Assembly: GCA_013398955.1 (NCBI GenBank)
Contig: VWPU01004574.1
Span: 1 to 64,000 of the forward strand
From: Callaeas wilsoni
Lineage: Eukaryota > Chordata > Aves > Passeriformes > Callaeidae
Reading direction: 5' to 3'
Length of the DNA: 64,000 nt
Shown here: positions 50,326 to 63,129 of the stretch, piece after piece
Numbering within the stretch: position 1 is the first letter of the stretch
Layout of the letters: the number at the start of each line of letters is the position of its first letter
The notes under the pieces: generated by a model
What the model saw: the letters and a program-made list of their open reading frames with translations, nothing else
Told to the model about the DNA's origin: nothing
Database searches by the model: none
Translations under genes and position numbers: made by a program

Positions 50326-50442
50326 GAGCAAAGACTTTTAATTGCACTCAGTAACTGCCGTTACCTGGAACGTCATACCTTCCTAAATATAGCTGAACAT
50401 TTTGAGAAACATGGCTTCCAAGGTGTTGATAAAATAACTCTA
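50326..50442 (+). CDS. EXOC2: EXOC2 window exon 16
   Basis: 117 bp, phase 0 both ends: [39 protein letters not shown]. Acceptor AAATTTTTAG, donor CTA|GTAAGT. The [20 protein letters not shown] segment is a Sec5 hallmark. It is a symmetric exon of 39 codons. Confidence 0.97.
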
Positions 50443-53400
50443 GTAAGTGAGAGCACTGGAATGAATTATCATTGCTTGAAGATTTTTATTTGGTTTACCT
50501 TCTGGGGAAAGTAGGTGCAAGTGTCCAAACATACAAAATGGCTCTTGGGTGAGCCTTCCACAAATGGGTGGGACTCCAAGCATCAGTTGGACACAACAGC
50601 AACAACAAGGATATGGTTCTGTGTGTTCATACAGGGCTTAAATAGCTGGTATAGAAAATGTGAGCTCTTGTTCGGGACTTGTGTGTTCAATGGCAGAGCT
50701 TATCAGATTTCTCAGTAAAGCTGTTTAATGTCACTGTGTTCTCTCAATGCATAGAGTAAAAGATTGTTATCTCAGGAATATGCTTGATAAATTATTTCAT
50801 CTGGAAATCTGCATTACTGATAGCTCTTGTTCATAAACTAGTTCATGGGTTTTTTGTTGTGTTTGGGGGGGTTTTGTTTTTTTTTTTCTTTTTCAAAGAA
50901 CGAAAATGTCAAAGTGGGTGGCAGTAGCTGTCTCATTTTCCTGCCTTTTTGTAAAGATTAATCACTTCTTATGAGAAATGTTGTGACTTAATCCTTAGGA
51001 CCATAAAGCTAGTTTATTTACAGAAATATTCGTTGGTTGGAAGTAAAATGTTATCTTTTCCAGTACAGAGTATTTCACTCAAACTGATTGTTCAGCTATG
51101 TAGTACATCCTTAGTCCCATTATGGCTGAAGGTTGCTTCAATTTCTACGGCCTAGGTAGTTTTGAATAGCATTTGAAAGGGATTGCTATGATTTGTATGG
51201 TTAGTACAATACAGAAGATCACTCGGGATATTGCCATTTTTTGCTACTGAGGGTTGAGCCCGGTACAGTTAGTGTTGTGTATATAAGCAGCTAAGACATC
51301 TGTTATGTATGTGTTCAACACCCTGCCTTGCACAGCCACATCAAAGTATTGCCACTAAAAGCTTGGTATGTTTATAAATGACCAAATTCAGATGTTGAAG
51401 TGGCAGATTGGTTTCCAATCTGCGTTAACCCTTTGAAAGCTCTGACTGCTGCAATACTGCATGTAGGGGACACATCAGTTGGTAATGCCAGCCAGTTAGA
51501 TAGTTACCATAAGAGGGCAATTTTTGAGCCCTTTATTAATTTTAAATGAGGATGGAAGCTCACAGATGTTTAGAGGGGTGGGTTGATTGTTTCAGTTTTT
51601 GTTCTGTCACCTAAACTTTTGGAAGATTTTAATTTATTTAAATATTAGATTTAAAAATTTTAATAAAGAATAAGCAAATTTTTCTAAATATTCATTTTTA
51701 TCTGAAAAGACTGTAACTAAATTACACTTTAAAATTCTGTCAGCTTTATGCAATTAATTGTAAAGTGAATTGGGTGGTGTGTTTTAGTAAAAAACTATCT
51801 GTTCTTACACTAGGTTGGTTTTTTTAAAGTTGCCTTTGTTAGTAGGGAAATCATTATCATCTAATATTCTGAAGTACAGAAATTTTAAAATGGTAGCCAA
51901 GAACAATTCTTTACATTCTATATGGATATTTCCATTTTTTTTCTTAGTGTGCCAAATACAAAATTACATAAAGCAGCCAAACATTACACTATGCTTTTAG
52001 CACATGCTATTTTGGCACATACTCATGACTCTTGTACTTCTCTGTAGAGATTCTTTAATTCAACTTATCATCAGTTTAGTCATTTAGGAAGTGGGAAAAA
52101 AAGATGCATCCCATAAAATTCATCCAGCTTATTGATTAAGCTTCTGAATAAAATGGTTTCCACAGTTCTGATAATTAGATAATGTAGAAAGGTAGAGGCT
52201 CAAAATGGCTTTAATGCAAGAATTGAAAACTGTAGTCACAGGGATGTTCATAGCAGAAAGACAACAATGTGAGAATTGTATATTTTTGTAGGCATTTAGC
52301 CCACTTGAGGGTCAGGAAAATGGGTATACACCGTGGATGTTAAGAGCTTCTGGTCTGCTTCCTTCCCCCCAGTCCTGGGCTCAAAATTACTTTCAGATTA
52401 ATTGTTCTTTCTTTCTTTCCACCAGCTGAAAAACCAGGTTACCACTATCTTAATTGTGTATTGAACTTGAAACGGGTTGAAGAGAACTTGTATGAAACAA
52501 AAAAACGTGTACTGAATTTGCAGATGATCTTTTGTACTGAATGACTGCAATAGGAAGGTGGAATTACGTAATTCTAGAACACTTTGCTAAGGAACATTGA
52601 AGCAGTTGTTTCACAGATTCTTTGAATGGGTGCATATTTGCAGGGACTTTGCACTCAAACTTATTTTTCCCACTAATTCAAAGCTAAATAGGAATGGTCT
52701 ACAGTTTGTTGTTCTCTCTAATCATAAGAAACTGAAGTGAAAAATGTCTTGAAACTTGTGTAAGAGGGAAAAAGAGCAAGACTTCTGTACCTTTTTAAAT
52801 GTGTTCTTGTTTCTAAAAATAGGCAGTCAGGTAGGAAAAGAGGAAGAAAATAGCCTTGATCTTCTCATGCCTTATAGAAAGCTTGCCTTCAGGATAGAGA
52901 TCCTCTTGGGACAAATTAAAGAAGGTTCATCACCTAGAAAGGCAGGAAAGTTGTGGTGTGTCTTGTTTCTGAGCACCAACTTCACCATCCCAACTTTCCT
53001 AACATCAAGTTTGACCTCAATAACAACTGTTTTCTCTTACTCTTGTGATCTTGTTCCTGAAGGCTTCTCTGCTTCTGTTCCCAACTCAAATATTTCAGTT
53101 CCTTTTTCTCTTCATTTAACAATGTAGGCATGCCAGAATAGAGCACAATTTAGAGACATCCCTCTACTGAATAAGGTTCAACCCTTATTGTACAGTTTGC
53201 AGTATTAAATCCTTAGAAAGGAATAATGAGGAGTCCTTTCTTTTTCCAAATTCCCAGTCTGATCTAGAGACCTGCTTTTAAAGCAGACCTCACTTTTAAA
53301 CCCCTTTACTTCTGGAAATTATTATTCGTGTATATGTATGTATGTGTGTGTGGGCATGTGTGCCTTTTCCCCTAATTGTCGAGGAAAATGAACACTAGTT

Positions 53401-54345
53401 TAAAAGCTTTATTTTTGTATTGCTGAAGCTCTTATATATAAAGGTAAATACATTTCAGCAGAAGTCACGTGATATTTTGATCTTCATTTTCATTTAATTT
53501 TATTTGCATTTAGCATCCATTACTATGTTTAGATACTGGTGTTCTACTTCAACATTTTATGATATGCACTGTGTTATAGAATTGTTGTAGAAGCTATAAT
53601 TACAGTGAGTACCTATGTTTAATAAAAAGCCTTGTGTAAAATTTGAAGTTGTTCAGATACGGTGAACAAACTGTCCATATCCCCTTAACTTTCCATGTGG
53701 CTATGTTGTGTGAATTACAAAAAAATACATGGAAAGCTGTTAAAGAGAAGAATTCTGCAGATGTTAATGAGCTGGAGCCTCTGCTTCTTTTGTACAGAGA
53801 TTTATTGAAGTAGAGAGGGGAAGTCCATATGTTCAGTTTCAGAAGACAGAGACTCCTAAATAAGTCATGTATTTTTTAAATATAGTGACAAATTGTAAAA
53901 TTAAAACTGATAGATCTAAATTACTGTATAAAAATCTTCATGTTTAAGGACGGAAATTTTTATGGGCATATTTTTTAAAGCATTCACAAAATTCAGTTGT
54001 TTACTTAGCAAGATAAAGACCTCCTGACATGCAGGGGAAAAAAAATAATGCCAGTAGACAGTTACTGAATGATCTGCCTGCTTAGGCATTCCTTGTATTT
54101 TTCACAAAAATGTCTATTGCTGAATACAATCAGGAAAAAAATTATACTGGGTAGGATGGGAAGATAATATGGAAGTTCTTAAGTTTTTATATACGTAATT
54201 ATGAATTGAAATGTGTCAGTAATTGCTGCTTTTTGCTGAAATTAAAGAAGACATGAGGACATTTTTTGGGTATGTGATTAAATTCTTTTAGTTAATGACT
54301 GTTTACTGTGTTCTTTCTCTTATTTCTTTTTTGTTTAATTTTTAG
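50443..54345 (+). other. EXOC2: Intron 16 of window (3903 bp)
   Basis: Donor GTAAGT, acceptor TTTAATTTTTAG. It contains a short TG/TATG simple repeat (53328..53363). Open frames in it, including one of 123 codons at 52756..53127 (+), have no recognised homology. Confidence 0.9.
53328..53363. repeat. Short TG/TATG simple repeat
   Basis: TGTATATGTATGTATGTGTG-type sequence, about 36 bp and impure. Confidence 0.8.
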
Positions 54346-54487
54346 GTTAGTATGGAATCCTTGAAAGAGCTGGATCAAAGACTGTTTGAAATGTACATTG
54401 AATTCAAGGCAGATCCAATAGTTGGGTCATTAGAACCTGGCATTTATGCAGGATATTTTGATTGGAAAGATTGTCTCGTTCCAACAG
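54346..54487 (+). CDS. EXOC2: EXOC2 window exon 17 (last in window)
   Basis: 142 bp. It starts in phase 0 with [47 protein letters not shown] and ends with the G of a split Gly codon. Acceptor TTAATTTTTAG, donor [26 protein letters not shown] is a near-invariant motif of the C-terminal rod in animal Sec5. The remaining ~130 residues of the protein must be encoded beyond the window. Confidence 0.97.
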
Positions 54488-56033
54488 GTAAATATCTGCT
54501 TATTAAACTCAAATGATTTTAACAGTGATTGATAGGAGATAAAATATACTGTACAATTAAAAACTTTTTTCTAGTCTGTGTTTTTAACTTTTGACATGTT
54601 CTCATTATGAGTTCTTTCTCACAGACTTTACTTAATTCCTAAATCATTTTTCAAATACCCTCAAATGATTAAAGCTGCTTTCATTATTGATAATCTCTTT
54701 AATACTTGTTTTTTGTGATTATTTTGCTTCATTGCTTGTATATAATAGAAAGAATTATAAAAGCCATCTTTGCTATTTTCTTATGAAATTCATTGAGGTA
54801 GTTTGGGATATTTTCCAAAAGAATCTGGCTACTTTGATAATAGATGTAATTACAGTTCTCAGAAGGTAAAATTATGAGAAAATGCATATTATAACAGTAG
54901 TTCAGCAAAGAATGTTAAACCATCGAAGGGCAGGTATAAGGTGTTTAAAATGACTGAGGTGTTAGTCATTATTTAGATGCTTTAAGATCTTCTGGTTTGA
55001 GGAAGTATAATATATAAATGAGCCTGCCTTTTTTTTGCAGTAGTGAATACTGTGCACACTTAGGTCCTTTGAACATGTAATTTGCCCTATGTAAAACTGG
55101 TACATTTAAATCCCTTATCACATGAATTTATGGTTAATACCAAGTAGAAATTAGTTGCAGTGGCATAATACATGGCATTTTGAAGGTGATCTTAATCAGT
55201 TTGTACATTCTTGTTTTGATTTTTTCATGGAGTTGTATATGGCAGACTTAGTAACAATTCTGTGGTACTTAAAAATTGGATATGGAGATAATTACAAGAA
55301 GCACACTGGTAAACTGCGATTCAAGAGCTGCAGGTGCTTGTTTGCTCAAAAGCAGAAGGATCTTAGAGTTTATTTCTTTAGACAAAAGCATCTCTTCCAT
55401 CTCTTGTTACTACTTCTGTGCTCAGAATATACGCTGTGATACAACGTACTGCGGAAATAACTTAGATACTCATCTTGCATATTCAAAAATGTGTCTGAAT
55501 AATAAATAACTTGTCATCATATTTGAAGTGTGTTTTCACTTGACACAGTTGGATTCCCACCAGCTAACCAAGACAAAGACGTTGTGTCAGCTTTTTATAT
55601 GCTCATTTCATGATCTGGTACATTGGCATCTACTTACTAGGCTCACATTGCCTTTAGGATTATTCTATTGTCTTTTTTTTTGTTTAAAGGGAATATTGAA
55701 TTTCTAATACAGGTGGGCCTTAGCCTTCTTGTTTTCCAATTTATTGTTGGTGTAATGTACTTTCTGTGCAACTTTTTGGCAAAAATTAAGTGAAGACGGT
55801 AAATATTAGAGACATCTCTTCAGGATTACATATCATAGTGTTGGCCAATTTGAAATAGTAGAAAAGCTGTTTGGGGATTTTTTTGTTAATCCCCAAGCTA
55901 GACATGTTAAAAAGGAACATACAGACACCTCTTCTGTGCTTTCCACCTTGATGATTTAATTACCTTTCCGATTAATTAACCTCTGTCAAATGTACCCTGT
56001 TGACTACTGGTATAAAAGTATCATGATATAACA

Positions 56034-56591
56034 TCAACCAGCACCTAAGCATCACACAGCTGCTCTCTCACTCCTCTCCTGCCCTGGTGGAATGAGGGAA
56101 AAATCAGAAGGGTAAAAGTAAAAAAACACATGTGTTGAGATAAGGACAGTTTAATGATTGAAATAAAATAATAAATTTTTAGTGAAAAGGAAAATAACAG
56201 AGAGATAAGTAAACCACAAGGAAGAAGAAAGAAAAACTTGATGAAAAATGATGGAAAATGATGAAAAATAGTCACTCACCACCAACTGACCAATGCCCAG
56301 CCTGCCCCCAGCCAGCTTTCCCCCTACTGAGCATGACATCATATGGTATGGAATATCCTTTGGCCAGTCAGGGAAAGCTGCCCAGCTGTGTCCCTTCCCA
56401 GACTCTCATGGACCCCCACCCACTCGGCAAGGCAGCACGAGAAACTGAAAAGTCCTTGACTTAGTGTAAGCATTGCTCTGCAGCACCTGCCTGAGTCATG
56501 GACGTGTTAACAACATTATTCTCATACTAAATACAGGGTTATACAAGCTACTAGGAAGAAGATTGACTCTATCCCAGCCAAAACCCGGACA
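56034..56591 (-). mobile_element. Solo LTR of an avian endogenous retrovirus (ERVL-like), antisense
   Basis: Read on the minus strand it starts TGTCCGGGTTTTGGCTGGG at 56591 and carries in order GACTGGCCAAAGGATATTCC (56369..56350), a CATATGATGTCATGCTCAGT block, a T-rich stretch, an ATTAAA polyadenylation-type signal (56155..56150) followed by CTTATCTCAACACA, then a GTGAGAGAGCAGCTGTGTGA block. This order is that of an LTR family I know as abundant in bird genomes, usually classed ERVL. No gag, pol or env sequence is attached, so it is a solo LTR. The end near 56034 is blurred and I see no clear target-site duplication, indicating age. Confidence 0.75.
56150..56155 (-). promoter_or_regulatory. 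LTR polyadenylation-type signal (ATTAAA), antisense to EXOC2
   Basis: ATTAAA on the minus strand inside the LTR, at the position where this LTR family carries its poly(A) signal. Because it is antisense to EXOC2 it should not end the host transcript. Confidence 0.5.
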
Positions 56592-59500
56592 GAGAGTAGC
56601 TTTGAGGACCTTCAGTTTGCTTATAGCAATGGTTCAATGACCCTGGAAATATTTGGTGCTCTAAAGATGAAATTAGTATGTGATTAATAGGTAACCTCTT
56701 CGTGAAAGTAGAGGAACTTCATTATTGAAAAGGACTGGATGAAAAAAAGCCTCTTTGTGGAGCAAATGAGAATCAGACTTCTTCCACTATTCAATCAAAA
56801 AAAGAAAAAAGATCACCCAAGAGCCATATAATTGATTTTTTTCAATAAACTGTTATTCACAAACAACTTCAAATTGTACAGTAAGATCTTAATTGAGAAA
56901 ATATACTTGTACATAATCCAAACAGTGCAGTTAATACTGCAGTAGACATGCTATCTTTTTTATTTTCTTCTTAGAAAAACACAAAACAAAGCTCCATGTT
57001 GCACTTAATTTCCAACAGCATAGAAAAATACCTACTTTATTAAACTGAAATAGGATACATATGACTGGGAGTGGATCTAACTTGAGTCAAACACACCATT
57101 CACTCAAGGATTTGTTAAAGAGTGGCATATTGATTTGTTAAGAAAAAATCGCATCTTGGAAATTATTATCCGTTTTCAGTAATCTTTATGTCTGGAAAAT
57201 ATAAAGATTTGATTTGTTTCGTTTGCTTGGTTTGGATCTTGATTTTCATAGCCTTAATTTTAAAAAACAGAAGAAAAAATGAATGCCAGGGCAAACTATT
57301 TAAGCCTCAGTTGTGTTCCTGAGTGGTGCTATCAGTGATGTGTAGTGCTGCATCCTTACTGGATGATTGCCAGGACATTAGATTTTGGCATGAAGGTTTT
57401 TTTATGTGCTGTTTCTGCATTAGCTTTGAAATAGTACTAATGATGATAGTAAAAAGGTGAATTTTGACAAGAACGGTTCTTTTTCTGAAAGGAAGGAAGA
57501 GGAGAAAATAACAATTTGCCCATATGTAAAAGATAAGGTAAAAGGCAATAACTTCCCTGATTCAGTCTGAAACGTAAAAGCCATCTGGCCATTGAAAATC
57601 TGATCAGAATGGGAGTATGTTGATGCCATGACACGTTTTACGAAGGACATTTTTGAAAATGTGCGTATGAAAATACTCATGATTTGGTTAGGAACAGGAT
57701 TAAGAATTTTCTGGTGGTGAATTTCCTGTTCAGTCCAGAGCTTCAAGACTATAGCTGTTTCTGAACAGTTCTCTGCGAAGGACACCTGATCTGGACTATT
57801 GGAAGTAATGCTTTTGGGTAGATGGAATTATTCAGGGGGAGGATGCTAATACTGAGATAGGAAATAATGTAACTGCAAGAGAGGAAGAGACTGGAACAAA
57901 AAGCTTGTGATGAAGACTGGTATTAAGCAAGGAATGGAGGTGGAGCAAGGTGGGAAACCAGGACTGGATGAGCAAGTTAAAAACGTAAATTAGGGTAGGA
58001 TTTAGAAATGAAATTAAATAGAATTAATCCATTTTTATTTAGAAATATAAATGAGTTGCATGGGATTATTCAGACAAGAGACAGGCTTGAGGTGCAAATA
58101 AAAGGACAGAGAAAACTGATAATCACTAGACAAGTGCACTTACCAGAGGCTGCTGCGTAATTGAAGAAATCCCCTCAATCTTGCACTTTCATCCTCTAGG
58201 GGTAACAGCCTATTAACATTACTGATTACTTTCTTTGCACAGCTTACAGAAGTTATGTATGAATTACTGTATACTTGGAGTATCACTACAAGCAATGCTA
58301 TATATAGACAATACCACTGAGTAGCCCAGCAATAGCCTAAATGTTTTGCCTTGACAGTGCTATCAATGTTGTTTCTTTTTGAGAATCAAGGCTTCAAAAG
58401 TCAAGGTATACATCATCAGCAAAATGAATCAAATCCACATCAATTTCCTGTACAGAAATTTCATGTATTTATTGCCAATATTGTTGTTGAGCCATGTAGA
58501 CCAATGCAGTAAGAGAATTTTCTGTTTTCCAGTCTGTTTTTTTGTTTGTTTTCTTTTCCATATCAGTAAAAATTATGCACAAAGAAAAACTACACAAATG
58601 CAATAATTTATAATTCTGTCTTTAAATAATATTTTTTTCCCACATGAGTATGCTTGACTTGCTTCATAAAATGACAGCTGATTTGGAAATACAACTGGTT
58701 TTTATATTAAGTGGAACTGATACAGGCGAAAATCTATCCTGAGCTGTTACAGAATTTGAGAAGTGAGTGAAGCATAATCTGGGTGGGAAAAACGTTGCAG
58801 ATAGGTTTCTGTCCACAGAGTTTGCTATGTCATGTAAATAACTCACTTAAGCATTTTTGTCTTTATCTTTAAAATACCTTCTTTGAATCCTGTCAGTTTG
58901 AACATTCATGGTTAATTTGACTAGCTAAAGTCAAACATTCAGAAAAATCCTATCCAAAAACCTTGACATTAATTTATCATTGGCAGCTCTGCAGGCATCT
59001 GGCTGTAAGTACTAGGGACAACACTTCCTTGCATCATAAAATTCATAGGAAAATACAAGAATGAGAAGAACTGTATTAAATGAACAGTTCTGAAGAATTT
59101 AGAATAAAATTAAGAGGCCTGCCTTTTGAACAAGCTTTGAAAAATATATGCTATTCAAGTGTGGTACTCTGTTTCTGGCAGTGTGGAAGAAGCTTATGCC
59201 TTGTTCATTTAGGCAATTGTCCTATAATTATCAGATATTTCCTTATACATATGCTTTTTGTTACAGTTTTAAATATAAAAAAGATAAACTGTTTGCATGG
59301 GGCAAATTTTCATTTAGCCTACGTGCTAAAACTTTTACTGTTTAGTTTTTCAACATGCATGAGCTTTTCAGTATGAAAGATCTGAATGTCAGAGCTTGTG
59401 CACAAAGTGATTTTATATTTGGCTCTTTATTTTGATCTAAGGTGTGACTGCTGGTGTTAGAAGCCAGTTTTATTAACTTAATTAGATTTATAGTTAATAA

Positions 59501-60412
59501 ATAGCTCATTTAAGTTTTCATTTTAATTTCAGTGTAGACTTCTGAGTCTTTACAATAGAGATTTCAATTTTAACGTGCAGCGACAGTGAAATCTAGTTTA
59601 GTTCTTTTCTCTTGTTTGAAACATTGTTCTAATTTATTCCACGTTATTAACATAATTAAAAGAGATGAAAGGAACCATAGGAAACATAGTGTTAATCAGT
59701 TGCCAAGTATGTATTTAGATTGTTTTTTGTGTATATTGGTCAATCTGATAGTTTAACATACAAGGGGTATTTTTATTCCTGTTCATACATCTCTTTTTTG
59801 GTAGTAAATTGTGTTTTGTTGTGGGATTTTTATTTCTAGTTCAAAAAGCATGTTATGTCTTAGTAGTGTGACAAAATTAGGTAGCTTTTTATTTATATTT
59901 TTACAAGATTTTTTTAATATTAAAAAAATGATCTTTTTTTACTTTCAAGGCTATAGACTTTTGGAGAGTGAATGAAGTGTTTGCTCTGAATTTGGATAGA
60001 AAAGATTTCTGTGTATTGTTTGTGCAATACAAGCAAAGATAGTTGTAGTATGTGGGCATTCAGTCCTTTAGCTTATTAATGGGAGCTTTTGCATGCAAAT
60101 ATCAAATTACTTTTCATAATATGGCAAGTTTGATTATATTTAATTTGCTTATATATGCAGCTACCATATTAATTTCTGTAAGACTGTAGTATGTGAGGAT
60201 TTGTTTACCACACAAAAGGTTGATGTTCATTTATTTTTATGAAGAATTCAGATGATGGTGATATCTCTTCATAACTTATTTTCAAAATGCTGGCTGCTGT
60301 GCAGTCTAGCCAGCATTCACTCAGAGTTCACAAGCATACAGATTTTCAGCTGCTATTCTAACACTTTTTTTAGATATGTATCTTCTGTGTTTCACTTGTG
60401 TTGTCAGATATT

Positions 60413-60420
60413 GGGGGGGG
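60413..60420. repeat. G homopolymer (8 nt)
   Basis: Eight consecutive G in otherwise AT-rich intron; prone to sequencing and slippage errors. Confidence 0.8.
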
Positions 60421-63105
60421 TTGTAGTATTTAAAATTTCACATTGCTTTAAAAGTTTTAGATGATTTTGCACTTTCAACTGAAAGTTGATTGTGGTTTTT
60501 AGATCTTCATTCTATACTTGGCATAAATTGAATATAGTCAAGTTATATCTGAATTTCTTCTTTTTTGGTGTGTTAAGGGATCATTGTTTGAAACATTTCA
60601 AATATATGAAATGCCAGTATTACAGTAAAAGATTAAGTGCGTCAGATCTGCTAAATCAGATTTGTTATACTTGTCACATCTTTTATCTGTTATTTGTCTA
60701 ATTTAATAACCTAATAAAAAACTTTTAATGGCAATAGCCTGATGAAAAGGTACTCAACAGTTAAAAATTAAATATCAAAAGGCATATTTAATTTGTAGTT
60801 ATGCAGCGACATACTTGTCAACTCTAACTTTTCTTCTTTTGTTTAATTTGGGGCACTAGCGCCCTGCTTACATGAAAGATGACAAGTGCATTTACATCTT
60901 AAAAACATTTGGATATAGTACAAATCATTTTCTTTTCCTTTCTTTCTTTTTTTTTGTTAGAAATAAGCAATTACTTTTTGACTGAAATGTGCAAAATAGT
61001 TTGGTTTGAAATCTCTGTAACCCTTTAGATTTCTCCTAACCGTTCAAATGGATGGCTTCAGAATTATCTTACTTACAGCATATAGATGATTTTGAACTCC
61101 AGCAGTCCTCAAACTGTTGATGTCCTGTCTTTAGGAATTGTCTGAATTTTTATGCTTTAGTAAGGCCAAATTCTGTTATTTTGATGCAGGGATATAATGT
61201 GCCATGTATGTGAACAGGAAGAAAACAAGGATGTTTTGCAGGTCTATTGCATATAACGTTAAGGAAGAAAAATTCTTCTGCACTGGCAAATTAAGTTCCT
61301 AAAGGACTTGTCAGTTTGGGGATTTTTGTTACAAAGTGCTAGTAGTTTGTTTATGACACAAGAGGATTCTTTTACAGAGCAGTCTTGAAATAGTCCAGTT
61401 AAAATATGCTGGTTTTCGTTCAAGCTAATTGCTCTTGCAACATACATTAGTAAATTGATGTTTTGTGCTTCTGGTAAGGAAATACCAACTGTATAACAAT
61501 CAAATTTGTATTAGGATGAGTTGAATTCATTCATCCTTAAATGACCTGTTCAGCCAGCAAGTGTAACAATCCATGTGTCAAATGACTACAGTTCTTGCAT
61601 TTGTTTTACTACACATAATTCCTCACTGAGTAGAATCATGTACTAAAATTCTAAAGTCAGGGGCTCTCATATTGTAGCCTTGTCATTTTTAGTAAAAAAT
61701 TAATTTTCTTCTTGAAACATAAGCAAAAATTTCAATGCATGTTTCAAAGTGCCTTCATTTGTGTAATTTCATTGTAACCTGAAATTTTTCTTCAATTTCA
61801 CTTTCAGACATTTAGGTTTTGTTCTGTTTCTCACTTCTGACAACATTGTATTGCCATATTTTAGTGGTGTCTAAATGAAAAATTTTAAGGATTATTCTAG
61901 CTGGTGAAATAGAATGTACATCATACCCTCTATGTCCTTGCAAAAGATGGGAATAATAGAAGGCAATGACTCTTCAGCTTCCTGTATTTTCTGCCGACAT
62001 ATTGCCTTTAATTTCTGACTATTACAGAAATCCCATTAGAAACTGTCCCAGAGAGACATTGCTTGTCCAGTTCCTACCTGCTACACTCTGAGTTGCACTT
62101 GTATGTTGACTTTATTAGATACCTTCTTGTGCTTCTCCAACGTCTTGCATGCAAGGTTTTCTGCTGCTAATTTTGATTCAAGTTTTTGTTGGCTGGTCTC
62201 AGCAGCCTCTAGACTCCACATGTACAAGCATGCAGTAGAGTTTATCTGCATCTTACCTGGTTTATACCTTATGCTTCCTCTTGCTTTTCACATGTCTGCC
62301 TTCACTCACAGTCCTATTTATGGCATTTTCTGCTGTTAAGCCTATCAGTAGTTGTTTACTAGACTGCTATCCATCACTCTTCCAGCTTCTCTTTGGCTTT
62401 ATCTCTCAAACTTCTTGCTAGGATACCTTGTGGCATTTCCATCTATGTGTCTATGCTTTGCTAAAGACTAGTAAGCTCCATGAATTAAGCTCCAAAAACA
62501 TTTTATCTTTGGTATTTTTTCATTAAAAGTTGGAAAACCTGCATTCTTCTCAAACTACAAAACGAAGTGATCAGCAAATTTGCAAATTGCGTGTTTAGGC
62601 AAGGTGTATTTTAAAAAAGGAAATAATGTATTTGGGAAAAGTCTCTGTCTCATTTGAAAAGTTTGAAAACCTAAACCAGATTTCATTTATATTACTTTAG
62701 AGATGGGAAGAGCATGAGTGCAAAGTCTTTGTATCTCTAAAATGAAGTCTTGCTGTGATTCCCTGGTCAGACAGCAGCCTTACCTTGTAGCTTGAGAATT
62801 GTGTCTGCTCACGTACGTGTTCTAACTGATGGTATTACAAGTCACTCTAGTACCTGAATGAGATGATAGTTATTGCAACTTCAGAGGATTTACTTATCAG
62901 ACATGTTTGACAACTCAGAAGTCTCTTCTGTTATCTAGCCAGTTGTAGGAAGTTGTATGATACTTGTCATCAGTTCAGCATTTTCTAGTTTATACAGTCA
63001 ACCTCTGTGAGGATGTGTTAATGTCAACAACCTTTGTTTTGTTTTGGTTTTGATTTTGTTACAAGGAGACCTAAATTTTTTTTAGCCCCTCAAGCACACT
63101 CTTTG

Positions 63106-63129
63106 AGATCTTAAGCACACTTAAGATCT
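63106..63129. repeat. Perfect 10-bp inverted repeat, 4-nt loop
   Basis: AGATCTTAAG (63106..63115), CACA loop, CTTAAGATCT (63120..63129). It overlaps a direct repeat of AAGCACACT (63092 and 63113). Confidence 0.95.

Noticed and set aside
52756..53127. 123-codon plus-strand frame in intron 16
   Set aside because: No homology recognised, no splice sites placing it in the EXOC2 frame, and composition like the surrounding intron.
60950..61000. Possible next exon after a strong pyrimidine tract ending TTTTTGTTAG
   Set aside because: The sequence after the AG does not encode the expected continuation of EXOC2 and soon hits stops.
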